A stretch of 64,000 bases of DNA from Malania oleifera. Its lineage: Eukaryota; Streptophyta; Magnoliopsida; Santalales; Ximeniaceae. The stretch spans positions 40,467,120 to 40,531,119 of the forward strand of contig NC_080421.1 in assembly GCF_029873635.1 (NCBI RefSeq), read 5' to 3'. Positions 54,201-61,107 of this stretch are shown piece by piece (the first letter of the stretch is position 1; each line of letters begins with the position of its first letter). Below the pieces are notes generated by a model that saw nothing but the letters and a program-made list of their open reading frames with translations, made no database searches and had not been told where the DNA came from. Position numbers and translations under genes: made by a program.

Positions 54201-55705
54201 AATAATAAAAGCCATTTAAAAAAATATTTATTGACTAATGGAAAAGTTCAAGGAAAAGAAGAGGAACTTGCATATGATATTTATTGACTTAGAGAAAGCA
54301 TACGATAAGATACCTAGGGAAGTTTTATGGTGGGTTTTAAAAAAAAATGTGTATGTAGTAGGTATAGATGGAGAAACTGGAGAACAATCACCATAAGTAT
54401 ACATCAAAGATCTGCTTTGAGCCCTTATCTTTTTGCTTTAGTGATGGACCAACTAAATAAGAGCATTCAAAATGAGGTTTCATGGTTTATGTTGTTTGCA
54501 GATGATATTGTATTGATTGATGAAACTAGGGGCGGAGTAGAGGCTAAGTTAAAATTATGGAGAGAAGTTCTGGAATCTAGAGGCTTTAGGATAAGTAGAA
54601 ATAAGACAGAATATATGAAATGTAATTCCAATAATGGTAGGAGGAATGTTGGATATAAAGTTAAACTTGATGATGAAGAAATAAATAGCACTTGTATATT
54701 TTGATACCTTGGATCTATTATGCAAGCTAAAGGAGAAATTGAAGATGACGTAATGCATAGAGTTAAAGCAGGTTGGGTAAAATAGAGAAGTGCTTCAAGT
54801 GTGCTTTGCGAACATAGAATATCCTTAAAATTAAAAGGGAAGTTTTATAGGACAGCTATAAGACCAGCTATGCTATATAAATCAGAATGTTGGGTGACAA
54901 AGAAACAATATATCCAAAAGGTAAAAGTTGTCGAGATGAGAATGCTTAGATGGATGAGTGGTATAACACTGAAAGATAAATTAAGGAATGAACATGCTCG
55001 TGGTAAGTTAGGCGTAGCTCCTATAGAAGATAAGATAAGGGAGGGATGACTCAGATTGTTTGGGCACTTACAACATAGGCCACATAGTGCGCCAATGAGA
55101 AAGAGTGCTTTAGTTACTATGGGAGATAGTAGAAGGGGTAGGGGTAGACCTAAATTAACTTGGAATGAGAGAGTAAGGATTTAATAGACCTAAATTTGTC
55201 AAAATAAATGTTCCATGATCACATAAATTGACGGAAAATGATTCATATAGCCGACCCAACCTAGTGGGACTTAAGGCTTGGTTTTTTTTTTTTTTTTTTG
55301 CATTATAATATTTTAATTTATATTATTTAATACTTCTATTCTTTTAATAATATTTTTTTAATTGTTATTTGGTTCAAGGGCAAAAATGAGCATTTCTTCA
55401 ATCAAGTTTTTAATTTGTTTTAGTTTCAAGTTGCTGGTTTTCAGTTTTTAGTTTTTGTTTCTAATATTTAGTTTCCATTCTGGTTTTCTTTTCTATAATT
55501 TTTGACACTAATAGCAAGCAACCCCTTAAAAAAGTTCAATACTTGGAGCAACATATGAATAAGAAAATCTAAAGCAGCACAAATTAACTCTTGAATGAAT
55601 AAAGATAGCACAAGCATGCACAAACATGTGCAAAGATAGGCTGTACATACCATATTTCTCAATACTGTCAAAAAGCTTCACTATGTCATTTTTTAGAGTG
55701 TCAAT
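30286..55705 (-). CDS. RPN2: Ribophorin II (oligosaccharyltransferase subunit 2), partial: last 13 exons
   Basis: Minus-strand exons in transcript order: 55,705-55,651; 49,120-48,993; 48,904-48,789; 48,443-48,374; 47,862-47,758; 47,356-47,267; 47,170-47,022; 33,000-32,889; 32,805-32,722; 31,998-31,918; 31,826-31,602; 30,885-30,763; 30,402-30,286 (stop TGA). Phases agree at every junction and give 484 residues; plant RPN2 is about 690, so roughly 200 N-terminal residues lie beyond base 64,000. The protein is part of the ER membrane complex that transfers N-glycans to nascent proteins. Recognisable blocks are [83 protein letters not shown] and [20 protein letters not shown]. Three hydrophobic helices at the C-terminus (exons 11-13 here) are the membrane anchor. 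One intron uses a GC donor. Three introns are swollen by transposons. No stop or frameshift was seen, so the gene looks functional. Confidence 0.93.
35506..36316. mobile_element. hAT-type MITE with CGGTTTGG-rich ends
   Basis: The left end TAAGAGTGTAC and right end (reverse complement) TAGGGTCGTAC form an imperfect inverted repeat of the common plant hAT form TAGGGGTGTAC. They are flanked by a perfect 8-bp duplication TTCCCAAC (35,498-35,505 and 36,317-36,324). Subterminal regions carry repeated AAACCGA / TTCGGTTTGG words in both orientations. The centre (about 35,720-36,050) contains a short LTR-like stretch (TTTTATAAGGGAG, CCAATGTGGGAC) that may be a nested insertion. There is no transposase. 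Confidence 0.82.
36896..36915 (+). repeat. G20 homopolymer
   Basis: Twenty consecutive G residues, followed by a direct repeat of GTGAATAGTGGTTA (about 36,922 and 36,960). The run is prone to length errors in sequencing and can form G-quadruplex structure. Confidence 0.9.
37285..37574 (+). mobile_element. TRIM (terminal-repeat retrotransposon in miniature)
   Basis: Two direct repeats of about 70 bp start TGTTAAGGCCTGATAT (37,285-37,357 and 37,507-about 37,574). A perfect primer site TGGTATCAGAGC (37,358-37,369) abuts the first, and a purine-rich GCAAGAGA precedes the second. The internal region is only about 150 bp and non-coding. Total size about 290 bp fits the TRIM/SMART class. No clear 5-bp target duplication is visible. 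Confidence 0.85.
37703..38281. mobile_element. PIF/Harbinger (Tourist-like) MITE 1
   Basis: Inverted ends GCGCCCGTTTAATTGTGGAG and (reverse complement) GGGCCCGTTTAGTTGTGGAA are flanked by TAA on both sides (37,700-37,702 and 38,282-38,284). The 579-bp interior is AT-rich without a frame. TAA/TTA duplication and GGGCC(C/T)GTTT ends are typical of the superfamily. Confidence 0.85.
38435..38941 (+). mobile_element. 5' LTR of chromovirus D
   Basis: About 507 bp, ending CCGTGACA. Compared with the 3' LTR it shows scattered substitutions, mostly transitions, plus small indels, indicating considerable age. Confidence 0.88.
38944..38955 (+). other. Primer-binding site, chromovirus D
   Basis: TGGTATCAGAGC, a perfect initiator-Met tRNA-type primer site two bases after the LTR end. 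Confidence 0.92.
39052..40887 (+). CDS. Gag-protease polyprotein of chromovirus D
   Basis: An uninterrupted frame of 612 codons including the stop runs from ATG 39,052 ([15 protein letters not shown]). An in-frame GTG six bases upstream is not needed as a start. There is an N-terminal coiled-coil-like region (residues about 5-75), then a retrotransposon gag domain (about 95-245; [40 protein letters not shown]). A Lys/Ser-rich basic region precedes a zinc knuckle [13 protein letters not shown] at about 315-327 (CX2CX3HX4C, one residue shorter than the canonical CX2CX4HX4C). The aspartic protease follows with [11 protein letters not shown] at about 397-407 and VILGMEFL. After the protease only the start of the RT-preceding region remains ([16 protein letters not shown]) before the frame stops. 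It encodes the structural and processing part of a retrotransposon particle. It is open over its entire length, unlike the pol region next to it. Confidence 0.88.
   Translation: MAPNNAERISVLEAQVETTTNTMAAEVAQMRELVDEVMGSQKHQASLIGDVSEDFHHTVETLQSRMADLDAKVNLMVLAMGNSNTPRVSKTKVPEPKTYGGARDAKELENFLFDVEQYFRAVRMASEQAKVNTATMYLVGDDKLWWLTKYQEIEIGRCVIDSWVDLKRELKAQFFPENFEYNARRKLRDLNHTGSIREYVKQYSALMLDIRDMSEKDKLFYFLEGMKPWARTELHRQRVQDLSTEQAAAERLTNYAGEDTASSKRFGEEGNGRKSFKKGKPKSGGADTKSSISKEASSSQGFNIPNGKGKSKISCYLCSGSHRVSECQHKGLLNALQASTSGKGVESKEEEDDAPRVGLVRLVSAMEKQAKTPKVTRAKGFMFVDLRINGKSTRAMVDTGATHNFVSQLEAWRLNLFLEKDTGHMKAVNSVAQPTLGVAKKVAAKLGQWEGHANFTAVPLDDFPVILGMEFLRGARAMLMPSAGSLCLMGDHSCMVQVVTTKGDDGKSLSAIQLNEGLGQGEQTRLITVVIDKEVGQELEPMTIQAVLDEDKEVLPDKLPHNLPSRRTVEHEIELLSGVKPPAKGPCRIVPREIVELGKQLDELEVGCVCP
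40888..42120 (+). pseudogene. Pol relic of chromovirus D (RT/RNase H deleted, integrase damaged)
   Basis: After the Gag-Pro stop only scraps of reverse transcriptase survive ([12 protein letters not shown] at about 40,889; [27 protein letters not shown] at about 41,115-41,178). Sequence then jumps to the integrase zinc finger ([15 protein letters not shown], about 41,250-41,300) and core. The integrase motif that normally reads DGQTE is DGQMK here, so the catalytic glutamate is replaced by lysine. The C-terminal part ([10 protein letters not shown], then a frameshifted chromodomain with [20 protein letters not shown]-type residues spread over two frames, about 41,960-42,060) places it among chromoviruses. 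It is not functional. Confidence 0.85.
42137..42657 (+). mobile_element. 3' LTR of chromovirus D
   Basis: 521 bp, TGTCACGAGC...CCGTGACA, followed by CCTTG. Confidence 0.9.
42803..43019. mobile_element. PIF/Harbinger-like MITE 2
   Basis: The 217-bp element has ends GGGCCTTTCTATTTT and (reverse complement) AGGCCTGTTTATTCGTGG, flanked by TAA (42,800-42,802 and 43,020-43,022). Subterminal sequence (CATTTTCCATT, GGAAAACAGTTTTC-like) matches MITE 1 at 37,703-38,281, so both are the same family. The stretch 43,023-43,640 has no recognisable feature. Confidence 0.75.
43640..43947 (+). mobile_element. L1 LINE relic (end of reverse transcriptase domain)
   Basis: One frame reads [20 protein letters not shown] then [11 protein letters not shown] and a stop. 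It matches the plant L1 block GGLGLGNLVLKNxALLGKWLWRFPxE. The following sequence, with the GTCCTTGAAGATTTATTT segment, occurs twice (about 43,850 and 44,142), one copy on each side of the SINE. Confidence 0.65.
43948..44130 (+). mobile_element. tRNA-derived SINE (Au-like)
   Basis: It starts GGGGAGCTTAGGCGCAACGG and contains an A-box-like segment (GCTTAGGCGCAACGGTAAG), a B-box (GGGTTCAAG, about 43,999-44,007), then GCATGGAAACAGCCTCTTGC, GGTAAGGCTGCGTACTATAG and CCTTCCCCGGATCCCGC. It ends CACTGGGCTGCCC plus a T run. This arrangement is that of the widespread Au SINE family of flowering plants. It is about 180 bp and looks complete. Confidence 0.88.
44305..45110 (-). mobile_element. L1 LINE relic, 3' end (zf-RVT domain)
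   Basis: Minus-strand translation shows a decayed L1 C-terminal zinc-binding region: [34 protein letters not shown] (normally HLLLHCxxxxxLWNLLFS) and then the segment normally reading ERNxRxF/DxxxSxxxLK. Poly(T) at about 44,284-44,305 on the plus strand would be its poly(A) tail. Several conserved cysteines are lost. Confidence 0.65.
45395..45995 (+). mobile_element. L1 LINE relic, 3' end, plus strand
   Basis: [19 protein letters not shown] is the conserved L1 zf-RVT start (WKxxVPxKIKAFxWL). Further decayed pieces follow in several frames to a CAATCAAAGAAAAAAAA tail near 45,985-45,995. It is opposite in orientation to the relic at 44,305-45,110. Confidence 0.62.
45996..47021 (-). other. Rest of the 14-kb RPN2 intron, nothing recognised
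   Basis: AT-rich sequence with a (GT)n/GTGTGCGCGC tract near 46,548-46,582. No coding segment, inverted ends or known repeat identified. Confidence 0.5.
47598..47664 (+). mobile_element. Solo LTR fragment of the TRIM family
   Basis: CTTGATGTAAATTGTTGGCC... GGTAAAGTGATGACA matches the LTR of the TRIM at 37,285 (GCCTGATATAAATTGTTGGC... GGTAAAGTGGATATCTAACA). It has no primer site or second repeat and lies in the RPN2 intron between exons ending 47,356 and starting 47,758. Confidence 0.7.
48444..48788 (-). other. GC-AG intron in RPN2
   Basis: On the minus strand the exon ends AATAG|GCAAGT (exon edge 48,789) and the next begins after GGTGCAG (exon edge 48,443). The frame and family homology ([17 protein letters not shown], split Arg codon AG|G) require this GC donor; using the next GT would break the frame. 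AG|GCAAGT is the known consensus of GC-AG introns. Confidence 0.85.
49121..50629 (-). other. RPN2 intron (49,121-55,650), first stretch
   Basis: Intron sequence of 6.5 kb in total, containing the hAT, duplications and LINE listed below. This stretch has no convincing coding sequence or delimited repeat. Confidence 0.55.
50630..52503 (+). mobile_element. Internally deleted hAT element 1 in an RPN2 intron
   Basis: Terminal inverted repeats CATAGTAGTCAAAGG (50,630-50,644) and CCTTTGACTACTATG (52,489-52,503) are perfect over 15 bp. They are flanked by AGAAGAGG and AGAAGAGA (7 of 8 bases identical). At 1,874 bp it contains only the C-terminal part of a transposase, so the BED finger and N-terminal half are deleted. 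The right subterminal region is dense in GGCGC/GCGCC words (52,430-52,490), which are missing on the deleted left side. Confidence 0.88.
50671..52181 (+). pseudogene. hAT transposase, C-terminal fragment (DUF659/dimerisation type)
   Basis: One frame (to 51,213) reads [20 protein letters not shown], then [20 protein letters not shown] and [20 protein letters not shown], and [20 protein letters not shown], all conserved in plant DUF659 hAT transposases. After a frameshift, [11 protein letters not shown] continues to 51,431. The hAT dimerisation block is at about 51,490-51,600 ([28 protein letters not shown]-stop-RNWS). The final stretch (51,690-52,181, stop TGA) has [24 protein letters not shown] and a long acidic tail. 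Frameshifts and a stop in the dimerisation block make it inactive. A GT-AG intron in the original gene may explain the break at about 51,600-51,695. Confidence 0.85.
52621..52778. repeat. Tandem duplication of about 78 bp
   Basis: ATAATCTTATCGTGCATGAC (about 52,625) and ATAATCTTATTGTACATGAC (about 52,703) start two copies, each continuing AATAG-AAATAGTAAGAATATTTT and a GGATTTTA-TATTTTC end. Confidence 0.75.
53097..53765. repeat. Imperfect direct duplication of about 300-360 bp
   Basis: Copy 1 (about 53,097-53,395) and copy 2 (about 53,460-53,760) share, in order, AAGCTT, GATTAG-GGAG/AGAGGCAAAGTT, ATAAATTCAAT, ACATGGGAAACCTTTT/ATTAAAGGAACCTTTTAT, ATAAAACATCCCTAAATAA and the AAATTACAAAATAGTAA-like end. 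It could be two diverged copies of an unknown repeat. Confidence 0.6.
53898..55526. mobile_element. Possible MITE carrying a nested LINE
   Basis: Left end GGATCTATTCGCTATCGTTT and right end (reverse complement) AGGGGTTGCTTGCTATTAGT are partly similar inverted repeats, flanked by TAA on both sides (53,895-53,897 and 55,527-55,529). GTTTTCAG/TTTTTAGTTTTTGTTTC-type subterminal words occur on both sides. Between them lies the RTE LINE 54,236-55,300, so without it the element would be about 560 bp. The match is imperfect and the call is tentative. Confidence 0.45.
54236..55300 (+). mobile_element. 5'-truncated RTE-type LINE, plus strand (reverse transcriptase relic)
   Basis: The frame reads [34 protein letters not shown], then a small gap, [15 protein letters not shown], the active-site segment [14 protein letters not shown] (FADD box), [37 protein letters not shown] and [11 protein letters not shown]. 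It ends CATATAGCCGACCC...CTTAAGGCTTGG plus T18. The final motif is typical of plant RTE LINEs. It has frameshifts and stops (about 54,702 and 55,047). It starts part-way through the reverse transcriptase domain, so it was dead on arrival. Confidence 0.85.
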
Positions 55706-58130
55706 CTGCCAAAATAAAATAAATGTAAGGTATAGAACATAGCAGTTTCTATTAAAATAATCGCACAACTATTGAAAAAAAAATTAAAATGCAAGAACAC
55801 ACTAACATGTGAACAGAAGTAAAAACAGGATGATCAATCATAGGAAAATGTTATGTTGAGTCAATTTTGCTATAAGCCTTCCAGCCTCTATAATTATGGT
55901 AAAGAAGCTATGACTCCTATTTAGCTCAAAGGGGGTAAAACACTTAGGTGGGGCAAGTGACCAAAGTGAGAAACTCTTGAAGAGGGTGTAGCTGACAACT
56001 AGCACAGGCCACCCAAAATTCCCAAAAACCAACAAAAAATGTCTTCATATAAATAAATATAACCACACATAGACCTAGAAAAGCATATCAGATTCGATAA
56101 ACTGTGGAGGATAATCGGATGAAAAAACAACAATTCTTATTTGACTCAATTAAGTGATGAACTGATGGCGGTTCTAATCAGATAATCCGCCATTCTTAAC
56201 AATACTTTTTTTCACTACTGAATCAATAATTCATTTCATAACTTAATAATTAATTGTCTTAAAGTAATAATTAATTGTTTCTTAATTTATAACTTGGTAA
56301 ATTGCAAAACATTTAGTAACCAATTGCATGAATGGACGATTGAAGTTCAATGTTCAAACATACTAGAATCAAGAAAAAAATCAAGTGCGTGAATGTGAAT
56401 AGCTGATCGTATGGGATGCACAGCTGCATCGCAAGAGCATTGATTGTGTGTCCAGATGGTGTGCGTCTAAATTGTCCAGTTTCCCTACGCATTGGCTACT
56501 TGGCATACTGCTATGGCATAAGTTGCATAATGGCGGTATGTCAACTGCTTTCTGGGAAGTGAGAACTAGGAAGTATGGATTAAGGAGAGACTGAAAGAGA
56601 TAGAGAGTGAAGAATAACGGATTGAAGTTTAAGGTTCAATGTGTTTCATAGATTTTGCTGCTAGTATCTAAGGGAATTAAAGGAGTTTCAGTAATTTGGG
56701 CAAAGTCAGTGAGGACCTAAGGGGTTTTGGGTTGGGTATTTGGATGGCCTCCATGGGATGTGGCTGCATGGAGTGGGGAGTCTAAGTCTCTAATATTGGG
56801 TCCCCTGCAATCTTGCATTGCATTGCTGCAGATGGGCTTGGAAATTGGGCAGGTTGGGTACTGGGTAAAATGTAAACAATAAATAGGCTAAAACCCTTTT
56901 CTTAATGGATTAGCAGATATTTGTCAGATGCAACTGACCTGGCTCGTTTAACAACGGGTAAGTTCTTTTAAAACCATATTCAACTCATTTAACGGGTGGA
57001 TCAGTTATGATTCGGTTCAGGCAGATCAGATTCGGTTCAGATTAACAAATTTCTATCCATTTTGCCAAGTCTAGCGACGCATGTTAATATTTTTTATGTT
57101 TTTATGATAAATAAATAAATTATATAAAAACCAAAAATTAAAAGAAAATATAGGAAATGCAATCATACAGTGCCTTAAATTTGAATAGCGCTTTGCTTTA
57201 CTCAACACTTTTTTTTTTCTCTTTAGTTTCTTAAAATAAAGGGGCCCAACACCAAGTGCACCTTCTGCTTTTGACCATGGTTTTAAAAACTGGTGACCAT
57301 CAACCTAATTGTAACAGTTGCCGTGCAACAGTCCCAAGCCATCGCAGATGTAACACAACATGTAGCCAAAACCCACATTCATGAATTCATTTCTCGCATT
57401 AGCAAACTTGTTAAAAACACATAGGCTTACATGCTCTGAACCAAGAATCCTACATATTAATGTCTTAAATTATTTTTATTAATCTTTAGTTTATCTAAAT
57501 ATAGCAAATACTACAAGTATTGGATGTCATCTTGGTTGCTTGAGTTGCTATTGGCGAGAGGAAGCATGCATTTGCTACTTTTCGCTGCTTATTGATTATA
57601 AATGAAGTTTAAATTAAGAAATATATGAAATATAAAATACCGAACATTCATATTTGAGAACATATATGCATACCAACAGAATGCGTTCTTATCTCCAAAG
57701 TAGGCGTGAGATAAATACATAAAATAAAATTGAAAGAACTTACAATATGCAGATAAGTAATTTTAATGGGAAAGCACTAGGTTTATTTGAATGCTAGTTG
57801 TTAAAGAAACCATACTAAATATCAAAGAAAATAAACCTGAAAATGAATTTTTTTTTTTTAAATTACAAAGTAAAATAAACCAATTTCAAATTGATTTTCT
57901 AAGCTAAACTATAGGGAAAAAAATGAAAAAATGGTTAAAAAAGACTCAAAAATGTCTTTGTCATTCACAACCATTTGATAGTGCAACAAACTGTAACAGC
58001 CCATAGTAGCCCATAAGAGCTGTTACAATATCGTGGATCGACTGCAGTTGTGAATCGAAGGATCTCCAAGATATCAGCATGCAATGGTCTCAAAAGCCAC
58101 CAATACTGCTAATAACAGTTGATATGACCA
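55706..58130 (-). other. RPN2 intron, further upstream stretch
   Basis: Upstream of the 55-nt exon no further RPN2 exon is found before the right edge, so this intron exceeds 8.2 kb. The segment ending CCATTTTGCCAAGTCTA (about 57,057-57,073), preceded by GGTTCAG/GATTCGGTTCAG words, looks like one end of a hAT MITE; its other end was not found. The remainder is AT-rich with nothing recognised. Confidence 0.5.
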
Positions 58131-60238
58131 TTACAACAACAACAACAAGCCTTCAATCCCACTATGTGGGGTCGGCTACATGAATCCTTTTCCGCCAATT
58201 CACCGGATCAAGAGCTTTTTCCTCTATTAAATTAAGGACTATTAAATCCTTTCTCACTACCTCATTCCAAGTTATTTTAGGCCTACCCCTACCCCTTTTC
58301 ATGTCAGAAACAAAAACCAACTCACTCCTCCTCACAAGTGCTCTACTAGGCCTGCGTTTCAAATGCCCAAACCATCTAAGCTACCCCTCCTGTGTCTTGT
58401 CTTCAACCCATGCTACACCTAAATTATTGTGTATATGCTGATTTTTTACTTTATCTTTATGTACCACTCATCCACTTTAACATTCTCATTTCAGTAACTT
58501 TTACTTTTTGTATATGTTTCTTAGTTGCCCAACATTCTGAACCATAAAGCATAGTCAGCCTAATTAATTTTAAGGATATTCTACGATCACATGACACACC
58601 TAAGGCACTCCTCCATTTTACCCAATCTATTTTAATTCTATGTACAACACCTTTTTCAATTTCCCCTTCCACTAGCATATTAGATCCAAGATATTTAAAT
58701 CTATTAAGGCTATCAATCTCCTGATTATCAAGTTAAATCTTTTCTTTACTACTGCTTACATTACGGAAATTACATTTCATATATTTTGTCTTATTCCTAC
58801 TTATCCTAAACCCTTTAAACTCTAATGTGGCTCCCCAAAGCTCTAGTTTAGATTCCACTCCGCTTCTACTATCATCAATCTACAAACAACATACACCAAA
58901 GGATCTCATATTGAATGTTTCTAATAAGTTCATCAATCACAAAGTAAAAAGATACGGAGTCAAAGTAGAAGCTTAATATATACCTATTGTGATTCGAAAA
59001 TCTCAAGATTCCCCTCCTATAGTCCTAGCGCTAGTCACTATTCTATCATCCATATCCTTAATGACCTTAGCATATCTACTACAAACACCCTTCTTTTCTA
59101 AGACCCACCAAAGAAATTCCCCAGGTACTCTATCATAAGCTTTCCCTAGGTCAATAAAAGCCATATGCAAGTCCTTTTTCTTTTCCCTAAACTTTTCCAT
59201 TAAGCTTCTAAATGACAAATAGCTTCTGTTGTTGATGTCCCAAGCATAAAACCAAATTGATTTTCTGAAATCATTGTTTCAAATCTTATTCTATGTTCAA
59301 TTAACCTTTCCCATAATTTCATCGCATGGCTTATAATCTTAATTCCACGACAGTAATTACAATTTTGAATATCACCTTTGTTTTTGTATAAAGGTACTAA
59401 CGTACCTTTCCTCCATTCTTCTGACATTTTCTTGATTTTTATAATAATATTGAATAGATTATTTAACCAAACAATTCCTTTATCCCCTAAACATTTCCAA
59501 ACTTCAATTTGTGTTTTATCTGGTCCCATAGATTTCCTGTTTTTCATCTTTTTTAATATCTTCAAGAACTCTAATTTTATGAATAAATCTCTTATTTTTA
59601 GTCTTCCCATTTGACACTACCAAGTTCAATCTTTCATTTTGGTTTTCATTAAACAACTTATCAAAATATCTTCGCCACCTCTCTTTTATGCCTTCTTCTC
59701 TAGTTAAGACATTATCATTCTCATCCTTTATACATTTTACATCACCTAATCTTTGCATTTTCTTTCTATAGCTCTAACAAGTTTATAATTATCTTTTTCT
59801 CCTTCTTTTGTATCTAGTATATAAAGTATCACAAACTCTATGTTTAGCTTCACTAATAGTTTTTTTTTTCTTTTTTTGCATTTTCTCTCCCCTTTTATAG
59901 TTTTCAAGATTTTCTATATTTCTACAATTTTTCCATATTTCATATGAAATTTTTTTTGTCTTAGCAGCTTTTTGGACTTCTTGATCTCACCACCAACTTT
60001 CTTTACTACCCGAGTATCTTCCTTTGGACTCACCTAAAACCAATTTTGTTATCCTTACGATAGAGTTAGCCATTTTATTCCAAACAATATTTGCATCTAC
60101 CTTATCCCCTACAATCCCAATCACACTCTCCAATCATTTTATCTTTGAATTTTACCATATAATCTCCCTTCAAGCTCCACCATCTAATCCTTTTAGTGTT
60201 GATTTATGTTACTCTTTTTTGTCTATTTTTTAATATGT
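58131..60238 (-). mobile_element. RTE-type LINE, minus strand, interrupted by hAT element 2
   Basis: Minus-strand blocks from 5' to 3' are ESKGRYSGSKESWWW (about 60,030-59,985), SMGPDKTQIEVWKCLG, EWRKGTLVPLYKNKGDIQNC, QFGFMLGTSTTEAI, LHMAFIDLGKAYDRVPGEFL, GSECWATKKH, MKRGRGRPKITWNEV and NWRKRIHVADPT, then TATAGTGGGATTGAAGGC-like and (TTG)n at the 3' end (58,133-58,148). The (TTG)n tail and CCGACCCCACATAGTGGG motif mark plant RTE. Frameshifts and stops are scattered; the FADD box region is decayed. It continues beyond the hAT insertion (63,994-64,000) and out of the window. Confidence 0.85.
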
Positions 60239-60479
60239 ATATCTAAAAATGTTTTAAAAGGCGTATGTGAGAGGCATTTTGAGCATAAAATGCCCTAAGG
60301 CATAATTAGCAAGGCGTAAATCCTCAAATGCGTACACCTCAAGGGAGAAGGCATACGCCTCAGGCCAACAAACGCGCCTTTTACGCCTCATATGTGACAG
60401 CATACGCCCTTTGGGAGTCCTTGATTTAAAATATTAAAAAAAAAAAAACAAGTAACAGCCAAATAGGAGCATCGAAACC

Positions 60480-60935
60480 CCCCTCTATCGACCAAGCTTC
60501 TTTCCTCCAAACTTCCGTATCTCTCCGACAATTCCTCTAGCTTCTCGTCTCTCTAAGACAAGTCGACGACTCCTTCCGACGTATCGTCTCTCTCTGACGA
60601 CCCCTTCGAAGCTCTCGTCTCTTTCCAAGCTTGCGTCTGGCTTCGAAGACTCCTCCAGCTTCTTGTCTCTCTCCAACGAGTCAACGACTCCTTCCAACGT
60701 ATCGTCTCTATCGCTGCTCAGTATACTAGTATAGAATGGTTTGTTCTAGTGCCAGTGATAGATTGGTTTAGAAAGATCGTACGGCTTCAAAGATTCCTCC
60801 AGCTTCTCGTCTCTCTCCGACGAGTCAACAACCACTTCCAACCTCTGATCTACCTCCGACAACCCCTTCCAATGTCTCATCTCTCTTCCGACGCCCCATT
60901 CGTACCTCTCGTCTCTCTCCAGCAACCCTGCCACT
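60480..60935. repeat. Degenerate tandem repeat in the hAT-2 leader
   Basis: Repeated units of the form TTCTCGTCTCTCTCCGACGA followed by GTCAACGACTCCTTCCAACG recur about 6-8 times with point changes (for example at about 60,535, 60,660 and 60,800). It lies between the left subterminal region and the transposase start and has no intact reading frame in sense orientation. Confidence 0.7.
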
Positions 60936-61107
60936 GTCTCTAAAACTCATGGTAGCTGCAGTTGCTTTTAATTTGTTTCAGTTTTCAATTTTCAGTTTTA
61001 ATTTCCTACTGCAGCTGCTGATTATTCCTGTTCAATAAACAAAAACATGTCTAGAGGTGGGTCAAAGGGGCAGAAAAAAGATTTTGTTTAGAAATACATA
61101 AAAGACG

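Noticed and set aside
57278-58130. Another hAT MITE starting CATGGTTTTAAAAACT
   Set aside because: The left end resembles hAT termini, but no matching right end or 8-bp duplication was found.
60485-60934. Two minus-strand frames rich in Glu/Arg
   Set aside because: They are antisense translation of the tandem repeat in the hAT-2 leader.
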